A stretch of DNA of 64,000 nucleotides from Saezia sanguinis (GCF_003991585.1 NZ_PQSP01000001.1:620001-684000), one strand, 5' to 3'; positions 18,601 to 27,416 are shown, numbered from the stretch's first letter. Numbers and translations are program-made. The notes: generated by a model not told the origin, from the sequence alone.

Positions 18601-19482
18601 TCAAGCGCTCAGATACTTGGCTTCGACAGCTTTGAACTCTTCGTTCATCTTGTCGATCACCACTGCACGCATTTTGCGGCCACCGCGCTCAACGCCCAGT
18701 TTGCCACGCCCCCAAGGGCCCAGGTCGTCATAACGACCCTGCTTCTTGAGTTCAACCACTTCTTTTACATGCTTGAGCACTGTGGGGCGGATGTCATCAA
18801 TTGAATTGATGATCTCCTCCACACCGCCAAGCTGTTCAAAGAATTGCGGCCCTGCGGCAAACACCGGATTGTTCTTGGAGAGTTCCTCTAGATAATCCTG
18901 ATCGAGTTTGGTAATACGCGCGATGGATGTAATCGGCATCACGTGAATCATGGTGCCAAACTCCGGGCTCATCGACAGAATATGATCTGCCTGCAAACCG
19001 TGGCACAGGAACGCGCCACTGATGGCACGACCAATCACCACCGCAATGATCGGGTGTCCGGTTTTGCGCGCTTCGGCCAAAGCCAACTGGTATGCACCCG
19101 TCGCCTTGTTCATGCCGAAAATCTCTTCCTGCTTGCCAGGCCCGTTTCCGGGGGTATCCACAATCAGCAACAATGCACGTTTTTCATCAACCGGCAGGCT
19201 TTTATCTGCTTCAATCGAGGCGTACACTGCCAGCGCCATCTTGTAGCCTTCTTCCAGACCGATCACGCCTGCATAAACCACCGGGAAGTTGGGGTTCCCT
19301 ACCATGGCATCATTGGCAATCACGGTACAGTTTTTACCATCGAGCTTGGCTGTACCAATCACGGCGCCAGGGCCGAAATCGGGGTTGTCAATTTTCAACT
19401 GTCCCACCACATTTTCAGTAAATGTGCCCGGGTCGATCATCAGGTCGATCGCTGCACGACCTTGTCCCATCAAGCTTTCCAT
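18601..19482 (-). CDS. madD: Malonate decarboxylase carboxyltransferase subunit MadD
   Basis: 293-residue crotonase-fold carboxyltransferase subunit, pairing with MadC to move the carboxyl group of malonyl-ACP to biotin on MadF. Family features include GPGKQEEIFGMNKATGAYQL and GRAISGAFLCHGLQADHI, the oxyanion-hole region. It corresponds to the gamma chain of the biotin-independent enzyme. It is 12 bp downstream of madC. The C-terminal lysine-rich extension (GRGKLGVERGGRKMRAVVID) is complete. Confidence 0.92.
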   Translation of the reverse strand: MESLMGQGRAAIDLMIDPGTFTENVVGQLKIDNPDFGPGAVIGTAKLDGKNCTVIANDAMVGNPNFPVVYAGVIGLEEGYKMALAVYASIEADKSLPVDEKRALLLIVDTPGNGPGKQEEIFGMNKATGAYQLALAEARKTGHPIIAVVIGRAISGAFLCHGLQADHILSMSPEFGTMIHVMPITSIARITKLDQDYLEELSKNNPVFAAGPQFFEQLGGVEEIINSIDDIRPTVLKHVKEVVELKKQGRYDDLGPWGRGKLGVERGGRKMRAVVIDKMNEEFKAVEAKYLSA

Positions 19483-19494
19483 AAATACCTCCGC

Positions 19495-20475
19495 TTAAAT
19501 TTCGTAAGTCTTCTGCTGGTCCAGATCCAACCGCTTGGCATTCTGAACAAATTCGGGCACCTTCAAATCAATGAGGTGTTCCGGATCAGCATTACCTACG
19601 GACTTCCAGACATCCATGGAGTCTTTAGGATGAAGGTCAATCGACAAACGCACGCCCTTGAGCTGTTTTTCAACCAGCGCTTTGGTACCAATACGGCGCT
19701 GTGCATTGATTTCAGCCATCGGCATTTGCAGTACCTTCTGTACCGCAGCCCTGAAGATCGACACTTTGTCATCTTCCAGGTAGTTACAGTCCGTCATGAT
19801 GTATTTATGCTTGCCACCAGTGGTGCGGAACACCAGGCTGGTATCGCTTGCATCAAACTCGTCTTTGCCCATTTCCTGCTCAATCACCTCAGGGCCGGTC
19901 AGGCCCAGACGGCCATACTGGCTCATGATGATCACATCGGTTGCAGCACCCACAAAGCCCATGCCGCCAAAGCAGCCGACCTTACTACCAATCAGCGCAA
20001 TCACCGGGACAATATTGCGGCAGTCCTGCAACTGATCCATCACCTCGGCGTGAGCCAGCAGACCGGCATTGGACTCATGCAAACGCACACCGCCGGTTTC
20101 AAAAGAGATCACCACAACCGGACCTTCGTTATCTTTCAGGCCTGGATTTTTCTCTTTCATTTTTTTGTAAGACTCAACCGCCAGACGAATGGTGTTGACC
20201 ATCTTGGCACCGTTAACTTCACCAATAGAGCCACCAATAAAACGGCCTTCCTGGGAAATCACAAACACCGGGCGTTTGCCCACCAGGCCCACACCCGTCA
20301 CAATACCATCGTCAAAAGCCACTGCTTCACCCAGAACCGGCAAATGCGGACTTTCCAGCTTGTCCATCGGACCAGCCAGCTCGGTAAAAGTCCCTTCATC
20401 GACAATGCCCAATGCCCTTTGGCGCGCATTGGCTGTCAGAAAACTCATATCTTGCAAACTATTCCATTTCGGCAT
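19495..20475 (-). CDS. madC: Malonate decarboxylase carboxyltransferase subunit MadC
   Basis: 326-residue crotonase-fold subunit, the partner of MadD, related to the beta chains of acetyl-CoA carboxylase and biotin-independent malonate decarboxylase. Recognisable segments are DEGTFTELAGPMDKLESP, ISQEGRFIGGSIGEVNGAKM and the ETGGVRLHESNAGLLAHAEV oxyanion region. The start is 11 bp after the madE stop. Confidence 0.92.
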   Translation of the reverse strand: MPKWNSLQDMSFLTANARQRALGIVDEGTFTELAGPMDKLESPHLPVLGEAVAFDDGIVTGVGLVGKRPVFVISQEGRFIGGSIGEVNGAKMVNTIRLAVESYKKMKEKNPGLKDNEGPVVVISFETGGVRLHESNAGLLAHAEVMDQLQDCRNIVPVIALIGSKVGCFGGMGFVGAATDVIIMSQYGRLGLTGPEVIEQEMGKDEFDASDTSLVFRTTGGKHKYIMTDCNYLEDDKVSIFRAAVQKVLQMPMAEINAQRRIGTKALVEKQLKGVRLSIDLHPKDSMDVWKSVGNADPEHLIDLKVPEFVQNAKRLDLDQQKTYEI

Positions 20476-20486
20476 ATTCTGACCCC

Positions 20487-20822
20487 TTATTCATGACCGG
20501 CTGTTTTCATTTCACCCAATGCCTGATGCAGGCGCAGGTTCACAACAGCGGGTGTTGAATTGTTATCATTGATTTCAAAAAAAGCATTGCTGGTGCCGGT
20601 TTCTTCCACGAAGCGTTGCAACACTTTTTCCCATACCTTGTCAAAGCCGGTCACAGGCGTAACCACCTTGAACTTGGTCACACCATCCAGCGGTTGCTGA
20701 TGAATCAACACTTCCATATCGCCTGAGCCCACCACACCATAGTGCAGTGAACGGCTCACAACGCTTTTGGGTGCAGAAGATTTGAACTCAAAGCTCAATG
20801 TATTCAGCGATTTCGTTGCCAT
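20487..20822 (-). CDS. madE: Malonate decarboxylase acyl carrier protein MadE
   Basis: 111-residue acyl carrier of the MdcC/MadE (delta subunit) family, not the classical ACP fold. The attachment serine lies in the GVVGSGDMEVLI segment, where the dephospho-CoA-type cofactor is joined by a phosphodiester bond. It carries the acetyl and malonyl groups during the cycle. It lies between madA, which loads malonate, and madC, which uses the malonyl form. Confidence 0.9.
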   Translation of the reverse strand: MATKSLNTLSFEFKSSAPKSVVSRSLHYGVVGSGDMEVLIHQQPLDGVTKFKVVTPVTGFDKVWEKVLQRFVEETGTSNAFFEINDNNSTPAVVNLRLHQALGEMKTAGHE

Positions 20823-20842
20823 AATTTCATATCTCCTTCAAA

Positions 20843-22516
20843 TTACCAGTTGTGATATCTCTTGGGTGGCTGATACAAACCGCCAGACCAGTCAACGATT
20901 TCACGAATATTCTTGGCTGCCAACAGTGAGCGTGTGGCTTTGCTGCGGTCAATGCCCAGATCTTCCGGTGTCTGCAGGATGCCTTTTTCACGAAGCTGCT
21001 TGGTCACCTTGGGATCAGCCCTTAAGCCCACTTCGGTGTAGCCTGCAATGCCTTCAATCGCACGCATACGCTCATCCAGCGAGCGGCACATATGCAGGTT
21101 GGCAATCCCCTCTTCAGAGATGATGTGTGTAATATCATCGCCATAAGCCATCACAGGCGGCAGATCCAGGTTGGCGTTTTCAGCCAGCTTGTAGGCATCA
21201 AGCTGGTCCACATAAGCGGGCGCCATTTTTTCCAGGAAGGTTTCAGCCATCTGTACCACCAGGCGTTTACCGCGCTTCATCGGGCCAATGTAATCAGCCT
21301 GCGATACAAACTCTTCACCGCATTTCAGCCAGGCATCTGTCGGGTGACGACGGCCTTTGGCATCACAACCCATGTTGGGCGCGCCACCAAAACCAGCCAC
21401 ACGTTTAGCGGTTGCGGTACTGCTGTTACCGTACTTGTCAATCTGCAGCGTACCGCCAATGAACATATCCAGCGCATAATGGCCGGCGGTTTGACAGTAA
21501 GCACGGTTGGAGCGCATCGTGCCATCGGGGCCAACAAAATACACATCCGGGCGTGCATTACAGTATTGCTCCATACCCAGTTCACCGCCGAAGCTGTGAA
21601 TGGTTTTCACCCAGCCGCTTTCAATGGCTGGAATTAAGGTTGGATGCGGGTTGAGCGCAAAGTGAGAGCAGCATTTGCCTTTCAGGCCCAGTTCTTCACC
21701 ATAGGTTGGCAACAGCAGCTCAATGGCAGAGGTATAAAAACCAATACCATGGTTGATGGTCTGCACACCATATTTGGCATAGATGCCTTTAAGAGCAATC
21801 ATCGCCATCAGAACCTGCTGATCGGTAATCAGCGCTGGATCGCGTGTAAACAGCGGCTCCAGGTAGAACGGACGGGGCGACTCAATCACCATATCCACCC
21901 AGTCGCCCGGAATATCAACACGCTTCACTTTATCCACCAGCTTGTTCACTTGGGCAATCACAATACCCTGGCTGAACTTGGTCGCTTCGATCTGGATAGG
22001 CGTATCTTCGGTATTGAAGCCGGTGTACAGGTTTCCGCTGCTATCGCCTTCGTAGGCACACACCAGTGTGACTTGAGGAATCAAGTCGACAAAATAGCGT
22101 GCAAACAGTTCCAGATACGTATGAATTGCACCCAGTTGCAATTTGCCTTTGTTGATGAACTCAGCAATCGGGCCGCCCAAGGGGCCGCTATAAGCAAAGT
22201 CCAATTTTTTGGCAATGCCTTTTTCAAAAATTTCCAAGAAGATCGGCAGCGACAAAGCAGACTGCACCATGTGCAAATCATGCACCTTGGTTTTATCCAC
22301 TTTAGAAAGACACTCTGCCAAAAAGTCGGCCTGCTTCTGGTTGTTACCTTCCAGGTTGACCTTATCGCCAGGCTTGATCACTGCCTCAAGCAGCTTGATC
22401 ACGTCTTTCGCGTCCACCACCTTGTCTTTTTTGATGAATGGCGCAGCCTGGTTCATTCGTCCAAGATACTCAGTCCTTCTGGTATCCCATTTCTTTGTTT
22501 CACCCATTGAATTCAC
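20843..22516 (-). CDS. madA: Acetyl-S-ACP:malonate ACP transferase MadA
   Basis: 557 residues, the alpha chain of malonate decarboxylase. It exchanges acetate for malonate on the carrier protein, giving malonyl-ACP and free acetate. It resembles the citrate lyase alpha/CoA-transferase group. Segments such as WDTRRTEYLGRMNQAAPFIK at the N-terminus and FGGAPNMGCDAKGRRH later match the family and length. The start follows birA by 12 bp. Confidence 0.92.
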   Translation of the reverse strand: MNSMGETKKWDTRRTEYLGRMNQAAPFIKKDKVVDAKDVIKLLEAVIKPGDKVNLEGNNQKQADFLAECLSKVDKTKVHDLHMVQSALSLPIFLEIFEKGIAKKLDFAYSGPLGGPIAEFINKGKLQLGAIHTYLELFARYFVDLIPQVTLVCAYEGDSSGNLYTGFNTEDTPIQIEATKFSQGIVIAQVNKLVDKVKRVDIPGDWVDMVIESPRPFYLEPLFTRDPALITDQQVLMAMIALKGIYAKYGVQTINHGIGFYTSAIELLLPTYGEELGLKGKCCSHFALNPHPTLIPAIESGWVKTIHSFGGELGMEQYCNARPDVYFVGPDGTMRSNRAYCQTAGHYALDMFIGGTLQIDKYGNSSTATAKRVAGFGGAPNMGCDAKGRRHPTDAWLKCGEEFVSQADYIGPMKRGKRLVVQMAETFLEKMAPAYVDQLDAYKLAENANLDLPPVMAYGDDITHIISEEGIANLHMCRSLDERMRAIEGIAGYTEVGLRADPKVTKQLREKGILQTPEDLGIDRSKATRSLLAAKNIREIVDWSGGLYQPPKRYHNW

Positions 22517-22528
22517 CTTTCTATCAGA

Positions 22529-23335
22529 TTAGGTATCTGCCAATTCAAGTTTCAAGAAAATCTCACCGGAATCCACCTCCACAACAGAACCGTCTGCCAA
22601 CCGGACCTGTAACGCACCTGCTTCAGACATGCCTATCGCCAAACCGCTCTGATAACCATCATCCGATTGGAAAGAGACTGTTTTGCCCAGGGTATGTGCG
22701 TGTTCAAGCCATAACTTGCGGATTCCTGCAAAACCTGTTTGTTGCCACTGCAGGAAAAACACATCAATGCTTTCCAACATGCAGTGCAAAAGATCTGACT
22801 GAGTCACCTCACCGCCACCCAACATGGACAGTGACGTGGCCTTGCCGTTCAGCGCCGGGGAAAAACCCCCGGCGGTCTGATTCACATTCAACCCCACCCC
22901 CAACACCAGTGTGTGCGACGTTGTGTACCTGCCCATGTCGCTGGCTGTAGGAGCCATTTCAACCAGCAGACCGGCACACTTTTTTTCATCGCCCAACAGG
23001 TCATTGGGCCATTTGATCTGCAAGTCCACACCAGTTGCCTGCTTCACTGCGTTTTGCACTGAAACAGCCAGTACCAGCGTGGATTGCGCAAGCTCTTCAA
23101 TCCCGACATTGACATTGATGATGGCACTCACCCACAGCCCCAAGTCATTCCCAGATTCCCAGCCGTGGTCAGAGCGTCCATAACCGTTTGACTGCTCGTG
23201 CGCAACGATCACCGTTTTGGAGGAAATCGGTCCGTTTTGCAGCATCCGTTTGGCCATTGCATTGGTTGAATCCACCATATCAACTTCTATGCACTGCCAA
23301 CCGTCAATCAAAGTGTCAAACTGTTTCATCAACAT
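22529..23335 (-). CDS. birA: Biotin-protein ligase, mad-operon copy
   Basis: 268-residue biotin ligase without the N-terminal winged-helix repressor domain, so it is an enzyme only. The catalytic domain includes VDSTNAMAKRML, the biotinyl-AMP loop region and LQIKWPNDLL with GLLVEM, then the C-terminal SH3-like end. The loop reads GYGRSDHGW rather than the usual GRGRxGRxW, an unusual variant. It lies between madB and madA, which indicates dedication to the MadF biotinyl domain. A second, general BirA is expected elsewhere in the genome. The start could also be the Met two codons further on. Confidence 0.9.
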   Translation of the reverse strand: MLMKQFDTLIDGWQCIEVDMVDSTNAMAKRMLQNGPISSKTVIVAHEQSNGYGRSDHGWESGNDLGLWVSAIINVNVGIEELAQSTLVLAVSVQNAVKQATGVDLQIKWPNDLLGDEKKCAGLLVEMAPTASDMGRYTTSHTLVLGVGLNVNQTAGGFSPALNGKATSLSMLGGGEVTQSDLLHCMLESIDVFFLQWQQTGFAGIRKLWLEHAHTLGKTVSFQSDDGYQSGLAIGMSEAGALQVRLADGSVVEVDSGEIFLKLELADT

Positions 23336-23384
23336 TCCCGGTTCATTTCAAGAGCTTCATGAGGTGAACGTTACGGCGCATATA

Positions 23385-24593
23385 TCAGGTCATAATCCAG
23401 CCTGCGGTAGCAATCAGCACCCCGGTTTCCACCGCTGTAGTGATCACACCGCAAATATTGATCCCCATGGCAATCGGCATGATCATGCAGTACGGGTTTT
23501 CTTCCATCGCGGCCTTCTGGGCCAGCTTGGATGTTGTCGGCATACACGACACACCGGCAATCCCAACAACCGGGTTGAACTTACCCTTGTTGATCCAGTA
23601 AAACAGCCAGCCGCCCAAAATGCCACCGATACCGGAAATAGCCAGCGCCACCACACCGATCACCACCAGAATGGCAATCTTCGGATTCAACAACGTATTG
23701 GCATCACACAGCACACCCAGCAGCAGCCCCATGAAGAAAGTAGCGCTGTACAAAATGGTCGTTTCCAGCAGATTCTGCAAAGGCTCAATCTCAGCTTCTT
23801 TGATCGCCACACCGATGAAGAACGACATGATCAAAGGAGAAGCCACCGGCAACAGCAGGCACAGCACCGCACACAACACGATGGTCATGGTGAACTTGCT
23901 TTTCTTGGTTGCATTGGGCACTTCAAACTCAATGTCAATGCCGCGGTATTTTTTCGGCACCATCAGCTTCATCAGGTACGGATAACCCACATACGTCAGG
24001 CTCAGGTACAGGTACGCAATCACTGCAATCGGCACAAACAGATCCTTGGCCAGTATCAGCGAGGCAAACAGCACCATCGGGCCATCAGCACCACCAATGA
24101 TGGCCGCGGCAATCGCTTCACCGGGCAACAGCCCCATGTAGCTGCCAACAATCAGCGCAGCAAACGTGCCCAGCTCACCAAACAGAGCCAACACCAGACA
24201 TGTCCAGGGGCGCACCAGAATGAAGCTGATTTCACTCATCACCCCAATGCCCATGAACACCAGACACGCAATCAACGCATTGCTGAATGTCAGCGTATAC
24301 ACCGGCTGCAGGAAGTTCACCTGCATCATGTCAACCAGCTCACTAGGATCCGAAATCAGCGGATCCAAAATGATGTTGCCAATAGAGCCATCAGCTAAAA
24401 ACAAAGTGCCCGCATTGATCGCAATCATGCCAAGCCCCATCGGGATCATGATCAGTGGTTCCAGCGTCTTCTTAAAGCCGTAATAAGCCAGCACCAGGCC
24501 AAAAACAATCAACAGAATTCGGGAAACCGCCAGCATCGGCGCTTGCATGAACAGAGAGGAGATGCCGGGAAAAATCTGGATTAACTGCTCCAT
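23385..24593 (-). CDS. madB: Carboxybiotin decarboxylase, sodium pump MadB
   Basis: 402-residue polytopic membrane protein of the OadB/GcdB/MadB family. It decarboxylates carboxy-MadF and couples this to sodium export, the energy-conserving step of the pathway. Visible family features are the region around GADGPMVLFASLILAKDLFV with its conserved Asp, IGVMSEISFILVRPWTC, and the GIAGVSCMPTTSKLAQ segment near the end. The gene starts one base after the stop codon of the 45-residue membrane protein upstream. Confidence 0.93.
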   Translation of the reverse strand: MEQLIQIFPGISSLFMQAPMLAVSRILLIVFGLVLAYYGFKKTLEPLIMIPMGLGMIAINAGTLFLADGSIGNIILDPLISDPSELVDMMQVNFLQPVYTLTFSNALIACLVFMGIGVMSEISFILVRPWTCLVLALFGELGTFAALIVGSYMGLLPGEAIAAAIIGGADGPMVLFASLILAKDLFVPIAVIAYLYLSLTYVGYPYLMKLMVPKKYRGIDIEFEVPNATKKSKFTMTIVLCAVLCLLLPVASPLIMSFFIGVAIKEAEIEPLQNLLETTILYSATFFMGLLLGVLCDANTLLNPKIAILVVIGVVALAISGIGGILGGWLFYWINKGKFNPVVGIAGVSCMPTTSKLAQKAAMEENPYCMIMPIAMGINICGVITTAVETGVLIATAGWIMT

Positions 24594-24594
24594 C

Positions 24595-24732
24595 TCAAAC
24601 TCCTTCTTCGGCCTGTTCGCTTGTGCTAGAACGGCTCATGATTTTATTGATCAGAATGATCAACGCGATTAGAAAAAAAGAAATGACCGCTGTAATGCCA
24701 TAACACAGCAGTGCATAAACGATGATGTTCAT
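24595..24732 (-). CDS. 45-residue membrane protein upstream of madB
   Basis: A short reading frame, ATG at 24732, with one long transmembrane helix (residues about 3-29, IIVYALLCYGITAVISFFLI and on) and a polar, acidic C-terminus ending SEQAEEGV. Its stop is followed after one base by the madB ATG, and the madB ribosome-binding site GAAGGAG lies inside its last codons, so translation is coupled. It is the first gene after the intrinsic terminator. In size and topology it resembles a shortened OadG-type gamma subunit, which anchors the soluble and membrane parts of oxaloacetate decarboxylase. That role here is an inference. Confidence 0.7.
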   Translation of the reverse strand: MNIIVYALLCYGITAVISFFLIALIILINKIMSRSSTSEQAEEGV

Positions 24733-24793
24733 AATTCAACCTTATTCATTTGTAAATTCTGAATTTCGGCTGAGCGCCCCAGATAGTGCAACG

Positions 24794-24840
24794 AAAAAAA
24801 GCATGCGCACACTGTCGTTACACAGCATGCACATGCTTTT
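24794..24840 (-). terminator. Intrinsic terminator inside the mad operon (antitermination target)
   Basis: Read on the minus strand: 19-bp stem from arms 24822-24840 and 24797-24815 (three G-U pairs), six-base loop (24816-24821), then seven T at 24800-24794. It stands about 240 bp after the HutP-like gene and 60 bp before the first structural gene of the decarboxylase. Without antitermination it should stop most transcripts coming from madG. Confidence 0.88.
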
Positions 24841-24974
24841 AATGAATTCTTAGAGACGTCAGTAAACAAACCGAAAGACAACATGACAATTCATGCCGGT
24901 TTGCCAGACAAATTACACTAAATCACTTTGGCGGTAGAAGAAAAATCACTGCACAGTATTTTGTGCTTTCACAG

Positions 24975-24998
24975 GCTTGCAAGTCACTGTTAGCAAGC
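24975..24998 (-). promoter_or_regulatory. Leader stem-loop with spaced NAG triplets, candidate HutP-like binding site
   Basis: On the mad RNA strand, GCTTGC (24998-24993) pairs with GCAAGC (24980-24975) around a 12-nt loop. NAG triplets (GAG, CAG, AAG, AAG) occur in this stretch at intervals of 11, 11 and 10 nt. HutP of Bacillus binds NAG triplets, but with 4-nt spacers, so this is only a candidate site. Confidence 0.3.
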
Positions 24999-25082
24999 TC
25001 ATCACAGATGATGGAGGGAAGTGTATTCCTATTTGCCCGAAATTACAAGAATCCGAGCAATCCGTTATTACATACTTCCATC

Positions 25083-25508
25083 CTACAAATGCATCATGCC
25101 CAAACCACAACGTTCATGGTTTGTATATACCGAAAAAGCAGAGTATCCATAAGCCGCAATTGCCACCCATTTTTTATTCGATACCATGCCAATCTTCACC
25201 TTCAAACTGGTCGAAACAGACGGCAGCGAAATCATCGCATGCAACGCTTCCAGACTGGCATGAATCACTGCATGCACCTGCCCTGGATGCTTGGCAATGA
25301 CACCGCTTGACAGCGCTGTATTGACAATGATCTTGGCATACGACGCCGTGATTTTATTGCTCATCCCGGTGATGAATGTTGCCGCACCAGTGGTGTGATC
25401 AATGGTGTGAATAAACTCCTTGATTCTTTTTTCCTCTTCCTCACCCTCGCTCATCGCAAGTACCAGAGCCAGTTTGCCGATCGGGGTGGTATGGTTGATT
25501 CCAAGCAT
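25083..25508 (-). CDS. HutP-family RNA-binding antiterminator
   Basis: 141 residues from the ATG at 25508, chosen because AAGGAGAG precedes it by five bases; a TTG-initiated form seven residues longer is less likely. The C-terminal half matches Bacillus HutP closely in pattern: QVHAVIHASLEALHAM against HALYHATMEALHG, then WVAIAAYGYSAF against WIAVSLYGTIGA, and HERCGLGMMHL against HETFGVGINHI. The three histidines that hold Mg2+ and ligand in HutP (73, 77, 138 as I recall) correspond to H79, H83 and H131 here. HutP binds mRNA with L-histidine and Mg2+ and prevents termination. The ligand here is unknown; malonate or a metabolite of it is a guess. The gene lies between madG and the internal terminator. 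Confidence 0.85.
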   Translation of the reverse strand: MLGINHTTPIGKLALVLAMSEGEEEEKRIKEFIHTIDHTTGAATFITGMSNKITASYAKIIVNTALSSGVIAKHPGQVHAVIHASLEALHAMISLPSVSTSLKVKIGMVSNKKWVAIAAYGYSAFSVYTNHERCGLGMMHL

Positions 25509-25534
25509 CTTATCTCTCCTTACAGCCAACTTTT

Positions 25535-26455
25535 CTAAGTTCGACCATAAAACATTAAATAGAAAAACAGCGTTAACGCCAGCAAATCAGCACAGCCCCC
25601 CGGACTGAGATTGCTGCGTGTAGATACTGCACAGTAATCACGATACTGCTGGCCTGCATCCGAATGCACTTTGGCAAACAGTTCTTCAGCCCCTTTCTGT
25701 AACGCTTGCAAACCCGCTAAACCACGCCTGTGCACAACGTTGGTATCTTGCGTATGCAGAATTAAAAACAGCAGCACATGGCAACAGGCATCATTCCAGC
25801 TTTGCTGTGCCAAGGCTTTAACAAGGTACTCAAATGCCTGCACCACATGCGGAAAACCTGCTTCCGCTTCTCCTCGAATCCCTGTAATGCCATATTGCTG
25901 ATAGATATGTTCTCCAGCGGTCAACGGCCTGTCATGGATTGCAGTCACCGCATCCACCAGTTCGCGCTGAACCATTCCCTTCACCATCTGTGCGGCTTCA
26001 TCACATATCGACTTGAGCAAAAGTGCAGATTGTTGACGCGGGTCAAAAGAAGATGCTTTTCTCAGCCGGACTTGTTGTGTTCCAGCAGCACAACAGACAA
26101 TGCCCAGAGAAAAAATCAGCCCTTTATGCGTATTGATACCGCCAGTTGCCGCATACATTTCTTTCTCCGCAGCAACGCCTGCCCGACGCAAAACAACAAA
26201 ACGCTGGTCTGCAGACATATGTTCCAGAGTCTGGCCAATTTGGACACAGGTTTCAAAATATGTATGCAAAGACAAAGCGCTGCTGATAAACGTGTGGTAG
26301 TCCATATCTGAATGTGCGCCAGGCGTGTCAGGACACACCAGGCCAGGCTTGGGCGATACAGAAACCTCCAGAATGGCGGCACTGCGAGCCAGATCGGCTA
26401 TCTCAGCAGCGGTATAACTCAAAAAATCTTTTTGACTGAGCATGTTAAAAATCAA
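25535..26455 (-). CDS. madG: Triphosphoribosyl-dephospho-CoA synthase MadG
   Basis: 306 residues of the CitG/MdcB family, making the prosthetic-group precursor of the carrier protein from ATP and dephospho-CoA. Family segments: SPKPGLVCPDTPGAHSDMDY, GGINTHKGLIFSLGI and YGITGIRGEAEAGFPHV, then DTNVVHRRGLAGLQ. It appears to be the first gene of the mad transcript. The start may be the ATG four codons later (MLSQKDF). The HutP-like gene follows 26 bp after its stop, so both are made even when the terminator is closed. Confidence 0.92.
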   Translation of the reverse strand: MIFNMLSQKDFLSYTAAEIADLARSAAILEVSVSPKPGLVCPDTPGAHSDMDYHTFISSALSLHTYFETCVQIGQTLEHMSADQRFVVLRRAGVAAEKEMYAATGGINTHKGLIFSLGIVCCAAGTQQVRLRKASSFDPRQQSALLLKSICDEAAQMVKGMVQRELVDAVTAIHDRPLTAGEHIYQQYGITGIRGEAEAGFPHVVQAFEYLVKALAQQSWNDACCHVLLFLILHTQDTNVVHRRGLAGLQALQKGAEELFAKVHSDAGQQYRDYCAVSTRSNLSPGGCADLLALTLFFYLMFYGRT

Positions 26456-27416
26456 ACCAGATCATCATTGAAGCACGGAACACACTGCATACTTCCTGTG
26501 TTAACACAAGAAGTAGTTAAATAAAAATAACCATAGCCTGCCATGAGTTCACCCCATCAATACAAAAACATTTGTCCATTGAAACTGACCGTTAAAGCCC
26601 CGCCGTGTGGTCTGCAACGTTCCTGCTGAAGATGCATTTACGCTACACCCCGGCGCCTTGTGCCACATGTTCTTGATACGCAAACCATCGGCAAAAGAAA
26701 AACAGATTTTTACTGCTGAATTGACAACATAGAACAAAGCAAACAAGGCTGGAGCCAAACAGGTTCTCAGACCGATACCTTGTACAGCCCGTGCGCCTTT
26801 ACAGACGCTCCGCACATTGACCAACCGGTAAACACTGAACGCTTTTCCATGAAGCCCGAATGGTGAACGCCATTTGCTGTTTTGCGCGTATATGCCAGAT
26901 TGATTATTCATGGCTACGCTAGTGGAGCGGTGCTTCAGACACACGTATGCACGCAGGCCACTGATCGGCACGTCAAGCTTTTCTTTCGAGGGAATATAGA
27001 CAGGATGCTGCGCCTGTTCAGCGCCAGGCCTGTGCTCGTCGGTGATTGTGCGCTCCATAGCGACCCCAGAACAAAGCCAACTTAGTGTTGTTCAATTTGA
27101 CGAAATCACCGTCTCACGTTGAGGAAAAAATTTCCTCTCACAGCCACAAATAAACACCTAGTTCACTTTGCGTTGCTGGGTACAACACACACACATAATC
27201 ACTTGTCGTTAGGTGATGAATACATTCTATCACCGCCAAAAATCGGTAACGTATTATGTAAGCAACACAGTTGTAAACCTGCAAATTACCCGTATTGGAG
27301 TGCACAATCAGCAGCACATAGCAGGTTATTCTGTTCATGGGTTATGCACTGGTGGGGTAAAGTTATTAGCGGCTATCAGGTTGATAAAGCCCAGCCACAC
27401 ACTGCCACGCCTCACA
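26456..27416. other. Gene-poor region upstream of madG
   Basis: About 960 bp that should hold the mad promoter. Open frames here (the largest 26549-27058, minus) have no recognisable domain, no good ribosome-binding site and odd composition, so none is called as a gene. A short palindrome, GAGGAAA-AAA-TTTCCTC, is at 27121-27137. No LysR- or GntR-type regulator gene lies next to madG. Confidence 0.5.

Noticed and set aside
24975..24998. Direct anti-terminator pairing between the leader stem and the terminator arms
   Set aside because: No stretch of the leader is complementary to the 5' terminator arm for more than a few bases.
26549..27058. 169-residue minus-strand frame upstream of madG
   Set aside because: No recognisable domain, Cys-rich odd composition and no ribosome-binding site; more likely chance or a decayed sequence.
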